DNA of 12,855 nucleotides, taken from positions 1 through 12,855 of the forward strand of contig CAQPRV010000040.1 in the NCBI GenBank assembly GCA_948857205.1, in the 5' to 3' direction. Below, piece after piece: positions 1 to 8,397 of this stretch (the first letter of the stretch is position 1; each line of letters starts with the position of its first letter). The notes beneath the pieces are model-generated. The model did no database searches, was not told where the DNA came from, and worked only from the letters and a program-made list of their open reading frames with translations. This DNA is from an uncultured Clostridia bacterium. Its GTDB lineage: Bacteria; Bacillota; Clostridia; TANB77; CAG-508. Position numbers and translations under genes: made by a program.

Positions 1-400
1 GTGTTTTATTAAACATGAGAGATTTTTAATAATTCGAGAGGTATTTCCCAATATATGGTAAATATTTCTCGAAAAATTTATTTTAAAAGACAAAATCTCT
101 GAAATATTACTCATTTCAAGCAAAACTGTCGGGTAATAAGATCTTATGTAATCATGTTATTATATGTTTTTATATTTATAACATTCTTAATAAATTTTTT
201 CAATACATTTTAAGGTAATTTATAGTAATTATTATGTTATTATTTTATTAGTTTAACCATATAGTATTTTGTTAATTCAAATTTTATATAAATAATTTTA
301 TATATAGTAACTGTATATTGTTAGAAACTTATACTATATAACATAAATTTAGAAAAATTAAAATTTACACATAATGCAAAAAATAAAAACTAAAATATTG
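1..400. other. AT-rich intergenic stretch without a gene
   Basis: No coding region is supported here: all frames are broken by stops. Two imperfect or short inverted repeats are visible. One pairs 33-46 with 60-73 (TTCGAGAGGTATTT against AAATATTTCTCGAA, 12 of 14). The other has 9-bp arms at 301-309 and 332-340 (TATATAGTA/TACTATATA). The first includes TTCTCGAAAAA, one base from a Spo0A-box-like sequence, but this is too weak to call as an operator. I see no tRNA, rRNA or riboswitch. Confidence 0.6.
392..400. repeat. Target-site duplication, left copy (AAAATATTG)
   Basis: It directly abuts the left terminal repeat of the palindromic element and is identical to 654-662 on the other side. Confidence 0.65.
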
Positions 401-653
401 TAAGGCAATCGCTTAAAATTTTAATTATTTATTTGCTTTTATTTATAAAATCTACTCGCTCCCAAAGGATTATAATTATTTATTGCTTTCGTTGCCCCAT
501 TCTCAAAATTCTATAGAAAAGTTTTTTAACTTTTCTAAGAATTTTGGAACGGTTACCCTGGAGCACTCAAAAATAAATAATTATAATCCTTCTCACGCTA
601 TTCTTAATTAAATATAAACAAATAAATAATTAAAATTTTAAGCGATTACCTTA
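401..653. mobile_element. MITE-like full-length palindromic element with 9-bp target duplication
   Basis: The outer arms 401-435 and 619-653 are inverted copies of each other (34 of 35 bases, beginning TAAGGCAATCGC). Inner arms 465-484 and 572-591 pair perfectly over 20 bp, and the central arms 505-523 and 528-545 pair with one indel, so the whole element can fold on itself. It is flanked by the exact 9-bp direct repeat AAAATATTG at 392-400 and 654-662. No protein is encoded. These are the marks of a miniature inverted-repeat transposable element moved in trans. An 8-9 or 9-bp duplication is compatible with IS256-like or IS4-like transposases, but I do not recognise the ends. It lies just upstream of the predicted spoIIE promoter. 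A structured RNA is the alternative reading, but the target duplication favours transposition. Confidence 0.75.
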
Positions 654-662
654 AAAATATTG
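654..662. repeat. Target-site duplication, right copy (AAAATATTG)
   Basis: It directly abuts the right terminal repeat of the palindromic element. Its last bases form part of the TTGCAA hexamer of the candidate spoIIE promoter. Confidence 0.65.
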
Positions 663-688
663 CAATTTTCGACTATATATAATAAAAT
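660..688 (+). promoter_or_regulatory. Candidate spoIIE promoter with Spo0A-box-like site
   Basis: TTGCAA (660-665) and TAAAAT (683-688) are 17 bp apart. Between them, 666-674 reads AGTCGAAAA on the minus strand, close to the Spo0A box core TGTCGAA (6 of 7). spoIIE is a known Spo0A target in Bacillus. A perfect TATAAT also lies at 678-683 with no good -35. The leader to the start codon would be about 140 bases. This is a pattern match in AT-rich DNA, so confidence is low. Confidence 0.3.
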
Positions 689-838
689 AAAGGACGTAAA
701 AAGATAGTTAAAATAAAAAATTAAAAAAAAATATCAAAAAAAGTAAAAAAGTTTTTTTAGTTAAATTACTAAAAAAGACAAAAACCACGAAGGACAAGTA
801 GTAAAATAAAGCCTATAAAAAATAAAGAGGTGGTAAGG

Positions 839-3259
839 ATGTTTCAAAATATAAATGAAGATACAATAGAAATAAAAGAAAAAAGCATATTATCAAATAT
901 AATCACAAAGAAAAATATGTTAATATATATAATTTCTTTTATGATATCATTAGTAGGATTAAATGGAGAATATTCAATATTTAGTATAAGTATTTTAGGG
1001 GCATGTTTAGCAACAGAAATACCAGCATTAGGAATAATAATATTTTCACTAATAGGAAATGCAATAAAATATGGACCAGGTGGAGCATTAGGATACTTTT
1101 TAACTTCAATAGCAATAATAATAACATTATTTATATTTAAGCCAAAATATAATGAACAAGAAAGAAACGAAAAAATAAAAATCGGAAAAAATGTATTTAT
1201 TGCAACATTTTTAATACAAATAATAAAACTTGCAATGTCACATTTTACAATATATGACTTATTATCTACATTTACAGTATCAATAATAGCATTAGTATTT
1301 TACAAAATATTTGTAAATTCAATAGTAGTAATGCAAGACTTCAATAGAAATAGAGCATTTTCTATCGAAGAATTAATAGGAGCTAGCCTATTAATGGCTA
1401 TTGCAGTAAGTGCATTTGGTGACTTAAGTATATATGGATTCAATATAAGAAATATATTAAGCATAGTAATTGTAATGACTTTAGGGTGGAAAAATGGCAT
1501 TTTAGTTGGAACAACATCAGGAGTAACAATAGGAGTTACACTTGGAGTAATAACAGGATCCGAGCCAATAATGATAACAGCCTATGCAATATCTGGAATG
1601 ATTTCAGGTATACTAAACAGGTTTGGAAAAATTGGTGTAATAATAGGATTTATTTTAGGAAATATAGTGCTTGCATATGTATCAAATGGGTATACAATAG
1701 AATTGATACACTTTAAAGAAATACTAATAGCATCTATAGGCTTACTAGCTATACCAAAAACATTTAGGCTAGACCTAGAAGAATTTGTTGGAAATTCACA
1801 ATTTTTACCCGTCATACCAAATAGAACATTAGATAATAGCAAAGAAATGATAGAAAATTTAAACAATGTTTCAGAAGTAATTCAAGAAATGGCAACCTCA
1901 TATAAACAAGGAAATGACAAAACATCAAGTGAAATTGATAGTGCACACAAAGAGGCAAATAAGCAAATATTTATAGCTGAACTATTAAATAATTTAGAAC
2001 CATATAGAGATAATATGTTATATGAAGATATTGCACAAGTAGATGGACAAATTATTGATAAAATATTCACAAGACTCTTAGACAAACAAGAAATTAATAG
2101 AAAAGACTTACTAGAAATATTTGCAGAATGTAATAGTTATATAGTAGGATTAGAAGATAACGAAATCAGTGAATATCTAGAAACTACAATAAAACAAATG
2201 ATAAGAACAATAAATATGTCATATAAAATAAGTAAATCAGATTTTATATGGAGAAAAAGAGTAGAACAAAATAATAATAACATGAGAAAACAACTAGATC
2301 ATGTATCTAAAGCAATACATAATTTAGCAGATGATATAGAAAAGGGAATAAAAATTGAAGAAAAATATTCAAAAGAAAAATTTGAAATACTAGAAATTTT
2401 AAAACAAAAGGGAATTGAAATAGAAGATATATCAGTAAAAAAAGATCAAAGATTCATAATAGAAATTTACTTAAATAAATTAATAGAAACTTCAAAAATA
2501 AATAAAATAGAAAAAATATTAACTCAAGTATTAAAAGAAAAAATAGTATTAAACAGTGATTTAAGCGTTGGAAATAAATTAAATTTCCTATCAGATGACA
2601 AATATGTAATGGCATTTGGAAAAGCTGAAACAGTTAAAAATAATAGTACTGTATCAGGTGATAGCATGTTAAATATAAGATTAAAAGACGGAAAATACTT
2701 AGTTGCAATAAGTGATGGTATGGGAAGTGGCAAAGATGCAAAAGAAAGTAGCAGTCAATGTATTAGAATGTTAGAAAATTTATTACAATCTGGATTTGAA
2801 AAAGATATATCATTGAAGTTAATAAATAGTGCACTAATAAATACAAACAAAGAGATATTTTCAACAATAGATATTGCAATAATAGACTTATATGTAGGAA
2901 CAATAGAATTAATAAAAAGTGGAGCATGTCCAACATATATAAAAAATAAAAATAAAGTAAAAATAATAAAGTCGAATTCTTTACCAGCAGGTATAATGGA
3001 TGAGACAGATATACAAACATTTGATAAAGATATTTGCACTGGAGATATTATGATAATGTGTACAGATGGGATTTTAGACTCAAATGTTGAATATAAAAAT
3101 AAAGAATTATGGCTAAAATATATGTTAGAAGACATAGAGACAAATAATACTCAAAAGATAGCAGACTTAATTTTGAATGAATCAATAGACAACAATTATG
3201 GTATTCCAAAAGATGATATGAGTATTATGGCTTGCAAATTTATGAAAAAAGAAGACTAA
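839..3259 (+). CDS. spoIIE: Stage II sporulation protein E (SpoIIE), PP2C-type phosphatase
   Basis: SpoIIE is the membrane phosphatase that dephosphorylates the anti-anti-sigma factor SpoIIAA and so activates sigma-F in the forespore; it also associates with the division septum. The protein has 806 residues (B. subtilis SpoIIE has 827). Roughly residues 25-310 form a block of about ten hydrophobic segments, followed by a charged coiled-coil-like regulatory region (about 330-590). The C-terminal PP2C/SpoIIE domain shows SGD at 606-608, ISDGMGSGKDA with D626 and G627, TDG at 742-744, and a final DDMS motif, which are the metal-binding aspartates of the family. I chose ATG 839 because AGAGGTGG (826-833) sits at normal spacing before it; GTG 830 lies inside that ribosome binding site. 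It is monocistronic in this window. Family identity is near certain. Confidence 0.96.
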   Translation: MFQNINEDTIEIKEKSILSNIITKKNMLIYIISFMISLVGLNGEYSIFSISILGACLATEIPALGIIIFSLIGNAIKYGPGGALGYFLTSIAIIITLFIFKPKYNEQERNEKIKIGKNVFIATFLIQIIKLAMSHFTIYDLLSTFTVSIIALVFYKIFVNSIVVMQDFNRNRAFSIEELIGASLLMAIAVSAFGDLSIYGFNIRNILSIVIVMTLGWKNGILVGTTSGVTIGVTLGVITGSEPIMITAYAISGMISGILNRFGKIGVIIGFILGNIVLAYVSNGYTIELIHFKEILIASIGLLAIPKTFRLDLEEFVGNSQFLPVIPNRTLDNSKEMIENLNNVSEVIQEMATSYKQGNDKTSSEIDSAHKEANKQIFIAELLNNLEPYRDNMLYEDIAQVDGQIIDKIFTRLLDKQEINRKDLLEIFAECNSYIVGLEDNEISEYLETTIKQMIRTINMSYKISKSDFIWRKRVEQNNNNMRKQLDHVSKAIHNLADDIEKGIKIEEKYSKEKFEILEILKQKGIEIEDISVKKDQRFIIEIYLNKLIETSKINKIEKILTQVLKEKIVLNSDLSVGNKLNFLSDDKYVMAFGKAETVKNNSTVSGDSMLNIRLKDGKYLVAISDGMGSGKDAKESSSQCIRMLENLLQSGFEKDISLKLINSALINTNKEIFSTIDIAIIDLYVGTIELIKSGACPTYIKNKNKVKIIKSNSLPAGIMDETDIQTFDKDICTGDIMIMCTDGILDSNVEYKNKELWLKYMLEDIETNNTQKIADLILNESIDNNYGIPKDDMSIMACKFMKKED

Positions 3260-3260
3260 T

Positions 3261-3530
3261 GCCATTGGGGACGGAGAATTTTGGCAATCTTACTTATTCT
3301 CCTAACCTAATTGGCAATTTTTTTATATAATAGAAAAGTAATATTTTCCTATTATATAAAAGATATAGTTGCTATTTCTTAGGGATTTTATACTTAATAG
3401 AATTTTAAGTATATTATGTGAATTCAAAAAAATATAATTAAAAGCTCTCTTTTATTATTTAGACAATTCAAATAAAATATTGCAAACTAGTTCAGCAGAA
3501 AAAATGCCAAAATTCTCCGTCCCCAATGGC
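3261..3530. repeat. 270-bp segment bounded by 26-bp perfect inverted GGGGACGG repeats
   Basis: 3261-3286 (beginning GCCATTGGGGACGG) is the exact reverse complement of 3505-3530. The left copy starts one base after the spoIIE stop codon. The interior carries no gene, only AT-rich hairpins (3322-3360; 3389-3397 with 3405-3413). No target duplication is obvious at the edges, so I do not call it a transposon. Further copies at 3539-3563 and 10619-10640 show that the end sequence is a dispersed repeat. Confidence 0.7.
3322..3360 (+). terminator. AT-only hairpin downstream of spoIIE, possible terminator
   Basis: Arms 3322-3337 and 3344-3360 pair over about 15 bp with one bulge and a 6-base loop. 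A T7 run lies in front of and partly within the left arm, not after the stem, so this is at best a weak or reverse-strand terminator. It is the only strong hairpin between spoIIE and the next promoter. Confidence 0.3.
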
Positions 3531-3538
3531 TGAAAAAA

Positions 3539-3563
3539 TTGCCAAAATTCTCCGTCCCCATGA
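3539..3563. repeat. Further copy of the GGGGACGG repeat, abutting a promoter
   Basis: It reads TTGCCAAAATTCTCCGTCCC in direct orientation with 3504-3523, shortly after the 3505-3530 copy. It ends one base before the TTGATA -35 hexamer of the downstream operon. Confidence 0.75.
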
Positions 3564-3564
3564 C

Positions 3565-3593
3565 TTGATATAAAATGTAATATATGATATAGT
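3565..3593 (+). promoter_or_regulatory. Sigma-A type promoter of the WG-repeat/acpS/tatD operon
   Basis: TTGATA (3565-3570), a 17-bp spacer and TATAGT (3588-3593) fit the consensus. A TG at 3585-3586 gives an extended -10. Transcription would start near 3600, a few bases before the AAAGGAGGCG ribosome binding site (3604-3613), so the leader is short. Confidence 0.6.
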
Positions 3594-3618
3594 TTAACTA
3601 TAAAAAGGAGGCGTAAAA

Positions 3619-5139
3619 TTGGATAGAGGAAGAAGATATGAAGAACCACAGCTTAATCTTAAAAAAGTATTTGCAGTAATAATAGCAATTGTAGTTGTAA
3701 TTATGTTTATTTTCATAATTAAAGGAATTATAACAAAAGACAAAGAAAATGGAAAAATAATAAGCAATGATTATTTTGTATCTTATCAAAATAACAAATG
3801 GGGAGTAATAAATTCTAAAGGTGAAAATGTAATAGACCCATCCTATGCAGAAATGATTGTAATACCAAACAGTAAAAAAGATGTTTTTATATGCACATAT
3901 GATGTAAATTATGATACAGAAGAATATAAAACAAAAGTATTAAACAGTAAAAACGAAGAGATATTTACCAGTTATAATAAAATAGAAGCAATACCAAATA
4001 GTGATGAAAGGAATAATTTATGGTATGAAGAAAACATTTTAAAAGTAGAAAAAGATGGAAGATATGGAATAATTGATTTATCTGGTAAAGAATTACTAGC
4101 CTCTGAATATGAAGAAATAATAGCAATTAAAGGAATAAAAAATGCAATAAAAGTAAAAAAAGATGGAAAATATGGTGTAGTAAATAATGAAGGAAAAATT
4201 ATATTAAAACCACAATATAATGATATAAAACAATTAGGTAAAGATAACAAGTCTGGTTTTATTGTACAAGCAGAAAATAGTAAATATGGTATAGTAGACT
4301 ATTCAGGAAACTCAATTTTAGCAACAAACTATGATGAAGTAAGTAATATCTATGGAAATGATTTTTATGTTGTAAAGAATGGAAATAAGCAATCTCTAGT
4401 AAAAAAAGGTGATCAAGTAATACTATCAGATGGATTTGATGAAATTAAAGAAATTTTAAAAAGTTCAGAAGGACAAGTTATATATACAGTAAATAATTTA
4501 TATGGAGTAATGAAAGCTACAGGAGAAGTTATAATAGAGCCAACATATGAAGAGCTAGAAGAAACAAAATCAGGAATATTTATAGTAAAATTAAATGGAA
4601 AATATTCTATTATAGATATAGAAAAAAATAACAAAATAGAATTTAAATATGCAGACATTAGTTACAACGATAAAGCAGACATATATATTGCATCAGATGA
4701 GAACTTTAATAATGAAATACTAGATAATAATTTTGCAGTTAGGCAAACAGGGATTGTAACAGATGAAGATGAACAAAAAGGATATCTAAAAATAAAACAA
4801 GGAGATGAATACAAATTTTATAATTATAAATTTGAAGAAAAATCCGAAAAAGACATATATCCATCAAGTACATTATATATAAGTAAAAAAGATGGAAAAT
4901 ATGGATTTATAGATAAAGATGGTAAAGTGGTAGTAGATTATTTATATGATGATGTAACAGAGCAAAATGCCTATGGATATGCAGGAATTAAAAAAGATGG
5001 AAAATGGGGTTCTATAGATGACAAAGGAAATGTTATACAAGAACCAACTTATAATTTAGAAGATTATTTAAAAATAGATTTTATAGGTAGATGGCATTTA
5101 GGGAAAGATATTAATATGAATTATTATTGTCAATTATAA
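3619..5139 (+). CDS. WG-repeat protein with N-terminal membrane anchor
   Basis: This 506-residue protein has one N-terminal transmembrane segment (about residues 17-37) preceded by basic residues, so the rest probably lies outside the membrane. It then has about eight or nine WG-type repeats of the pattern DGKYG-hydrophobic-DxxGKxxxxPxYDxI, with the W/YG pair at residues 61, 149, 185, 223, 295, 428 and 463. Units near 255-275 and 325-345 are degenerate. Such repeats are thought to form beta-propeller-like binding surfaces; no enzymatic residue is visible. It starts with TTG at 3619, 7 bases after GGAGG in AAAGGAGGCG; no upstream ATG fits. It is first in a four-gene run, 19 bp before the next gene. 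The ligand is unknown; the domain call is firm, the function is not. Confidence 0.85.
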   Translation: MDRGRRYEEPQLNLKKVFAVIIAIVVVIMFIFIIKGIITKDKENGKIISNDYFVSYQNNKWGVINSKGENVIDPSYAEMIVIPNSKKDVFICTYDVNYDTEEYKTKVLNSKNEEIFTSYNKIEAIPNSDERNNLWYEENILKVEKDGRYGIIDLSGKELLASEYEEIIAIKGIKNAIKVKKDGKYGVVNNEGKIILKPQYNDIKQLGKDNKSGFIVQAENSKYGIVDYSGNSILATNYDEVSNIYGNDFYVVKNGNKQSLVKKGDQVILSDGFDEIKEILKSSEGQVIYTVNNLYGVMKATGEVIIEPTYEELEETKSGIFIVKLNGKYSIIDIEKNNKIEFKYADISYNDKADIYIASDENFNNEILDNNFAVRQTGIVTDEDEQKGYLKIKQGDEYKFYNYKFEEKSEKDIYPSSTLYISKKDGKYGFIDKDGKVVVDYLYDDVTEQNAYGYAGIKKDGKWGSIDDKGNVIQEPTYNLEDYLKIDFIGRWHLGKDINMNYYCQL

Positions 5140-5158
5140 TAAATGGAGGAATTAAAAA

Positions 5159-6391
5159 ATGGAACTAAAGACAAGTTATCAATATACATATTTTATATAT
5201 CCGTTTCTAGTAAAAGAAACAAGATATAATGAATATTTAATTAAATTATTAAAGGATAAAAATTTTAAATTAAAGACATTTGAAAAAGAAAAAGATTTAA
5301 AAATATATAAATATTTTTTACCAAAATGGAAAGAGATATTGTTTTCTAATTTTGAACTAAACAATTCGAAAATAAAACAATTAGAAGAATTACCAACAGA
5401 AACTCAAGCAAGTTTATTAAATAAATATCCATGTAGCATTTTTGAATATAATTTAGAAAATGATATACAAGCAAAAATAGATGGTAGTAAAGGGATTTAT
5501 TTTATAATTAGAAAAATTGATGTAATATGTTTTAATACTGGAGTATGTTTCTTATGTATAAAAACTGACTTGGAGGACAATAATAGTTTTTCTAATATAT
5601 TAAATTTTAATTATAAATTTAGAGATATATGTTCTGATGTATCTAATCTAGAAAATTATGACAAAATAATGTTACAAACAGATAGTTTTTCAAGTATAGA
5701 GAGTCTTAAAGATTTTATTTATAAAATAACAGGTACAGATAATGAAATAAAAAAATTAAATTTAAATAGTGAAAGATTTTTAACATATTCTTATCTTTGC
5801 ATAGATCAAGAGGCATGGAACAACTTAAGTGACTTTGAAAAAATAGAATATCAATTTAATAAGTTTGCAAACAATTTATCAGCAGATAATAGTATAAATT
5901 TAGATAAAGGGAATATAGAAATCTTTTCAAAATGGAAATATGCTAAAATGGGAATAACTAAAACATCAATAAGTCTTTTAGCATCTAGTTATGATATTAA
6001 TCATTATACAGTTCTTCCATATGAATATGAAAATCAATATTTATATACGTATATAATTAATTTATATAAAAAAGTTTATCTAGAAAAGTTGGCTAAAGAA
6101 TGTAAGGAAACTAATAATATTAAGAAAATTAGAGAAAAATTTTCAAACTTTACAAAAAGTATATGGATAAAAGAAGTTACGGAAGATGAAACAGGTAATA
6201 TGTTAAACAGAAAATTACAAGAAAAATTGGAGTTAGAGGAATTATATAGAGAAATAAAAAATAAATTTGATGTTTTATATAAGGACTTTAACATTAAAAA
6301 GACATTTAAAGTAAATAAGATTGTATTATTGATATTAATGATATCACTAATACTTAATGTATTTAATTTTATATTATTAATATATTGGTAA
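5159..6391 (+). CDS. Uncharacterised protein with C-terminal membrane anchor
   Basis: I do not recognise this 410-residue protein. It has an N-terminal region of mixed alpha/beta character beginning YQYTYFIYPFLVKE, a long middle part, and a charged helical stretch (about 315-385) that looks like a coiled coil. It ends in one strongly hydrophobic segment (about 387-409), two residues from the C terminus. The arrangement of a cytosolic domain, long helix and C-terminal membrane helix recalls CorA-like proteins, but I see no GMN signature, so that is only a structural guess. ATG 5159 follows GGAGG (5145-5149). It lies 19 bp after the WG-repeat gene and 13 bp before acpS, so it is co-transcribed with them. 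It is a real gene by spacing, codon use and ribosome binding site. Confidence 0.8.
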   Translation: MELKTSYQYTYFIYPFLVKETRYNEYLIKLLKDKNFKLKTFEKEKDLKIYKYFLPKWKEILFSNFELNNSKIKQLEELPTETQASLLNKYPCSIFEYNLENDIQAKIDGSKGIYFIIRKIDVICFNTGVCFLCIKTDLEDNNSFSNILNFNYKFRDICSDVSNLENYDKIMLQTDSFSSIESLKDFIYKITGTDNEIKKLNLNSERFLTYSYLCIDQEAWNNLSDFEKIEYQFNKFANNLSADNSINLDKGNIEIFSKWKYAKMGITKTSISLLASSYDINHYTVLPYEYENQYLYTYIINLYKKVYLEKLAKECKETNNIKKIREKFSNFTKSIWIKEVTEDETGNMLNRKLQEKLELEELYREIKNKFDVLYKDFNIKKTFKVNKIVLLILMISLILNVFNFILLIYW

Positions 6392-6404
6392 TAAGGAAGT
6401 TTTA

Positions 6405-6782
6405 ATGAGAATAACATGTGGAACAGATATAATAGAAATAGAAAGAATTAAACAATGTATAGAAAACCTTAAAGATAGATTTTTACAAAGAGTATATACT
6501 GAAACTGAGATAAATTATTGCGAAAGTAAAAAGGAGCAAAGATTTCAACACTATGCAGCTAGATTTGCAGCTAAGGAGGCAAGCTTTAAAGCTATATCAA
6601 GTAAGCTTGAAGATAAATATTCATTATCTTGGAGAGATATTGAAGTTCAAAATGACAAACAAGGTAGACCACAGTTAAGAGTGCTTGGAATTGATTTAGG
6701 ACAGGCTATTGATATAGATGTGAGTATTTCTCATTGTAAAGATTATGCAGTAGCAAATGTTGTAATTATATGGAATGACTGA
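6405..6782 (+). CDS. acpS: Holo-[acyl-carrier-protein] synthase
   Basis: AcpS transfers 4'-phosphopantetheine from CoA to the conserved serine of acyl carrier protein, turning apo-ACP into holo-ACP for fatty acid synthesis in the cytosol. The protein has 125 residues, the usual length. The N terminus carries GTDIIEIERI with the magnesium-binding D8. The second motif RFAAKEASFKA has E58, the other metal ligand. SISHCKDYAVA near the C terminus is also typical. These positions match B. subtilis AcpS numbering. ATG 6405 is preceded by AAGGAAG (6393-6399). It is third in the operon, 13 bp after the unknown membrane protein, and 43 bp before the GTG of tatD. Confidence 0.95.
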   Translation: MRITCGTDIIEIERIKQCIENLKDRFLQRVYTETEINYCESKKEQRFQHYAARFAAKEASFKAISSKLEDKYSLSWRDIEVQNDKQGRPQLRVLGIDLGQAIDIDVSISHCKDYAVANVVIIWND

Positions 6783-6825
6783 TAAATACTTTAAGATTAA
6801 GGACACTTTATTTTGGGAGGTTTAT

Positions 6826-7605
6826 GTGAAAATTTTTGATAATCATGCACATTTAGATGATGAAAAATTTAATATAGATAGAGAAACTATAATAAAGGAA
6901 ATAAGTAATGAAGTTGAATATCTTATATCTGCTGGATATAGTTTAGAAGGATCAAAATTGGCCACAAAATTAGCTAACAAATATGATTTTATATATGCAA
7001 CATGTGGAATATCTCCTAATGATATTCCACAAACTGAAGAAGAATTGTGGATAATGATATCAGAAATTAAAGAATTAGCACATGAAAATAATAAGATTGT
7101 TGCAATAGGAGAAATAGGATTAGATTATTATTGGAATAAAGAAAATAAAGAATTACAGAAAAAAGCATTTATAAAACAAATAGAATTAGCTAACGAATTA
7201 AATTTACCAATTGTAATTCATACAAGAGAAGCGGTTATGGATACAATAGAAATTTTAAAACAAAATCCAGTAAAAAATAAAGGTGTTTTTCATTGTTGTC
7301 CTTTAAATAGAGAATTAATAAAAGAAGCTTTAAAAATGGAATTTTATATTTCTTTTGCAGGACCAATTACATTTAAAAATTCTAAAAATGCAGACGAAAT
7401 AATAGAAATGGTTCAAAATGATAGAATATTGATAGAAACTGATAGTCCATATTTGTCTCCAGAGCCATTAAGAGGAAAGAGAAATGACCCAAGGAATGTG
7501 AAGTATATAGCACAAAAGATAGCAAAAGTAAAAAAGATGTCAGTTGAAGAAATAGCAGAAATAACAAATAAAAATGCTAGAACAATATATAATATTAAAG
7601 TTTAG
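6826..7605 (+). CDS. tatD: TatD-family metal-dependent DNase
   Basis: TatD-family proteins are TIM-barrel amidohydrolase-fold nucleases implicated in 3'-5' DNA processing and repair. With the GTG start the protein has 259 residues, the family norm. Metal-ligand motifs in order are DNHAH (H7, H9), GEIGLDYY (E96), IHTREA (H132), FHCCP (H156) and ETDSPYL (D206), followed by the usual RGKRNDPRNV. An ATG at 6775 is in frame but would add 17 residues and overlap the end of acpS. GTG 6826 is preferred because GGGAGG (6815-6820) lies 5 bases before it and the protein then begins just before the DNHAH motif. It is the last gene of the operon. The family is certain, the exact substrate is not, and the start is likely. 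Confidence 0.92.
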   Translation: MKIFDNHAHLDDEKFNIDRETIIKEISNEVEYLISAGYSLEGSKLATKLANKYDFIYATCGISPNDIPQTEEELWIMISEIKELAHENNKIVAIGEIGLDYYWNKENKELQKKAFIKQIELANELNLPIVIHTREAVMDTIEILKQNPVKNKGVFHCCPLNRELIKEALKMEFYISFAGPITFKNSKNADEIIEMVQNDRILIETDSPYLSPEPLRGKRNDPRNVKYIAQKIAKVKKMSVEEIAEITNKNARTIYNIKV

Positions 7606-7626
7606 AGTTATAAAAATATTTAATAA

Positions 7627-7664
7627 ACAATATAATAAAATTTTAGTTTATTATTGTATAAAAA
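7627..7664 (+). terminator. Weak AT-rich hairpin after tatD
   Basis: ACAATATAATAAA (7627-7639) pairs with TTTATTATTGT (7647-7657) with a 2-base bulge. Only a TATAAAAAAA stretch follows, without a T run. It may end the operon, but it is a poor match to an intrinsic terminator. Confidence 0.25.
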
Positions 7665-7717
7665 AATTTAATATGTTATGATGTTACTGTATATAATAAT
7701 AAAAAGGAGGGGTTAGA

Positions 7718-8278
7718 ATGGCAATATGGATTATATTAGCTATTGTAGTTATAGTTATAATAGCAATAATTAGTATTTATAATGGATTAGTTAGATTAAG
7801 AGTAAAAATTGATAATGCTTGGAGTCAAATAGATGTCCAATTACAAAGAAGATTTGATTTAATACCAAACTTTGTTGAAACAGTAAAAGGATATATGAAT
7901 CATGAAAGAGAGACTTTTGAAAAAATTACAGAACTTAGAACATCATGGGCAAAAACAACAACAATATCAGAAAAGGCAGATTTAGATAACCAATTATCAG
8001 GTGCACTAAAAACAATAATGGCAGTATCTGAAAATTACCCAGATTTAAAGGCGAATCAAAATTTTTCTGAATTATCAGAAGAATTAAGAAACACAGAAAA
8101 TAAAATATCATTTTCAAGACAATTTTATAATGATACAGTAGCAAGCTATAATACAAAATTACAAGTAGTTCCATCTAACATAATTGCAGGAATATTTAAT
8201 TTTAAACCAAGAGAATTGTTTGAAGTTGAAAATGAAGAAATTAGAAAAAATGTTAAAGTAGACTTTGGAAATAATTAA
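7718..8278 (+). CDS. lemA: LemA family protein
   Basis: LemA proteins are membrane-anchored helical-bundle proteins of unclear function, very often encoded next to the membrane protease HtpX, as here. This one has 186 residues, the usual length. It has an N-terminal hydrophobic anchor (about residues 2-22) and the family signature YNGLVRLRVKIDNAWSQID, then LQRRFDLIPNFVETVKGYMNHE. The later NPxL-like helix is represented by NKISFSRQFYNDTVASYN, and the protein ends with FKPRELFEVENEE. ATG 7718 has an excellent AAGGAGGGG ribosome binding site (7704-7712). A hairpin terminator follows, so htpX may have its own promoter. Identity of the family is firm. Confidence 0.95.
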   Translation: MAIWIILAIVVIVIIAIISIYNGLVRLRVKIDNAWSQIDVQLQRRFDLIPNFVETVKGYMNHERETFEKITELRTSWAKTTTISEKADLDNQLSGALKTIMAVSENYPDLKANQNFSELSEELRNTENKISFSRQFYNDTVASYNTKLQVVPSNIIAGIFNFKPRELFEVENEEIRKNVKVDFGNN

Positions 8279-8290
8279 AGATTAAAAATG

Positions 8291-8324
8291 TGCCAAAAGG
8301 AAAGAGTATTTTGGCATGTTTTAT
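8291..8324 (+). terminator. Intrinsic terminator after lemA
   Basis: TGCCAAAA (8291-8298) and TTTTGGCA (8309-8316) form an 8-bp stem with a 10-base loop, followed by TGTTTTATTT. It starts 13 bases after the lemA stop and would separate, or attenuate, lemA from htpX. Confidence 0.7.
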
Positions 8325-8374
8325 TTATAATAGTAAAGTTATGATGATTTTACATTATATAAAATATATTATAC

Positions 8375-8397
8375 ACAAATTTATTTCATAAATTTGT
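8375..8397. promoter_or_regulatory. Perfect 10-bp palindrome upstream of htpX
   Basis: ACAAATTTAT (8375-8384), TTC, ATAAATTTGT (8388-8397) is a perfect inverted repeat without a following T run, about 64 bp before the htpX start. A related half-site AATTTGTTA lies at 8408-8416. It could be a repressor operator or an mRNA hairpin. I could not identify a convincing -35/-10 pair in this gap. Confidence 0.35.

Noticed and set aside
2755..3135. Long minus-strand open frame inside spoIIE
   Set aside because: It mirrors the SpoIIE phosphatase domain codons; it is low-complexity and hydrophobic and has no recognisable domain.
3261..3530. Calling the 270-bp inverted-end unit a transposon
   Set aside because: No target duplication flanks it, the interior is not palindromic, and the same end sequence occurs singly elsewhere.
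7669..7697. Promoter for lemA with TATAAT at 7692-7697
   Set aside because: The -10 is perfect but the start would fall in the ribosome binding site and no good -35 is present; the match may be chance in AT-rich DNA.
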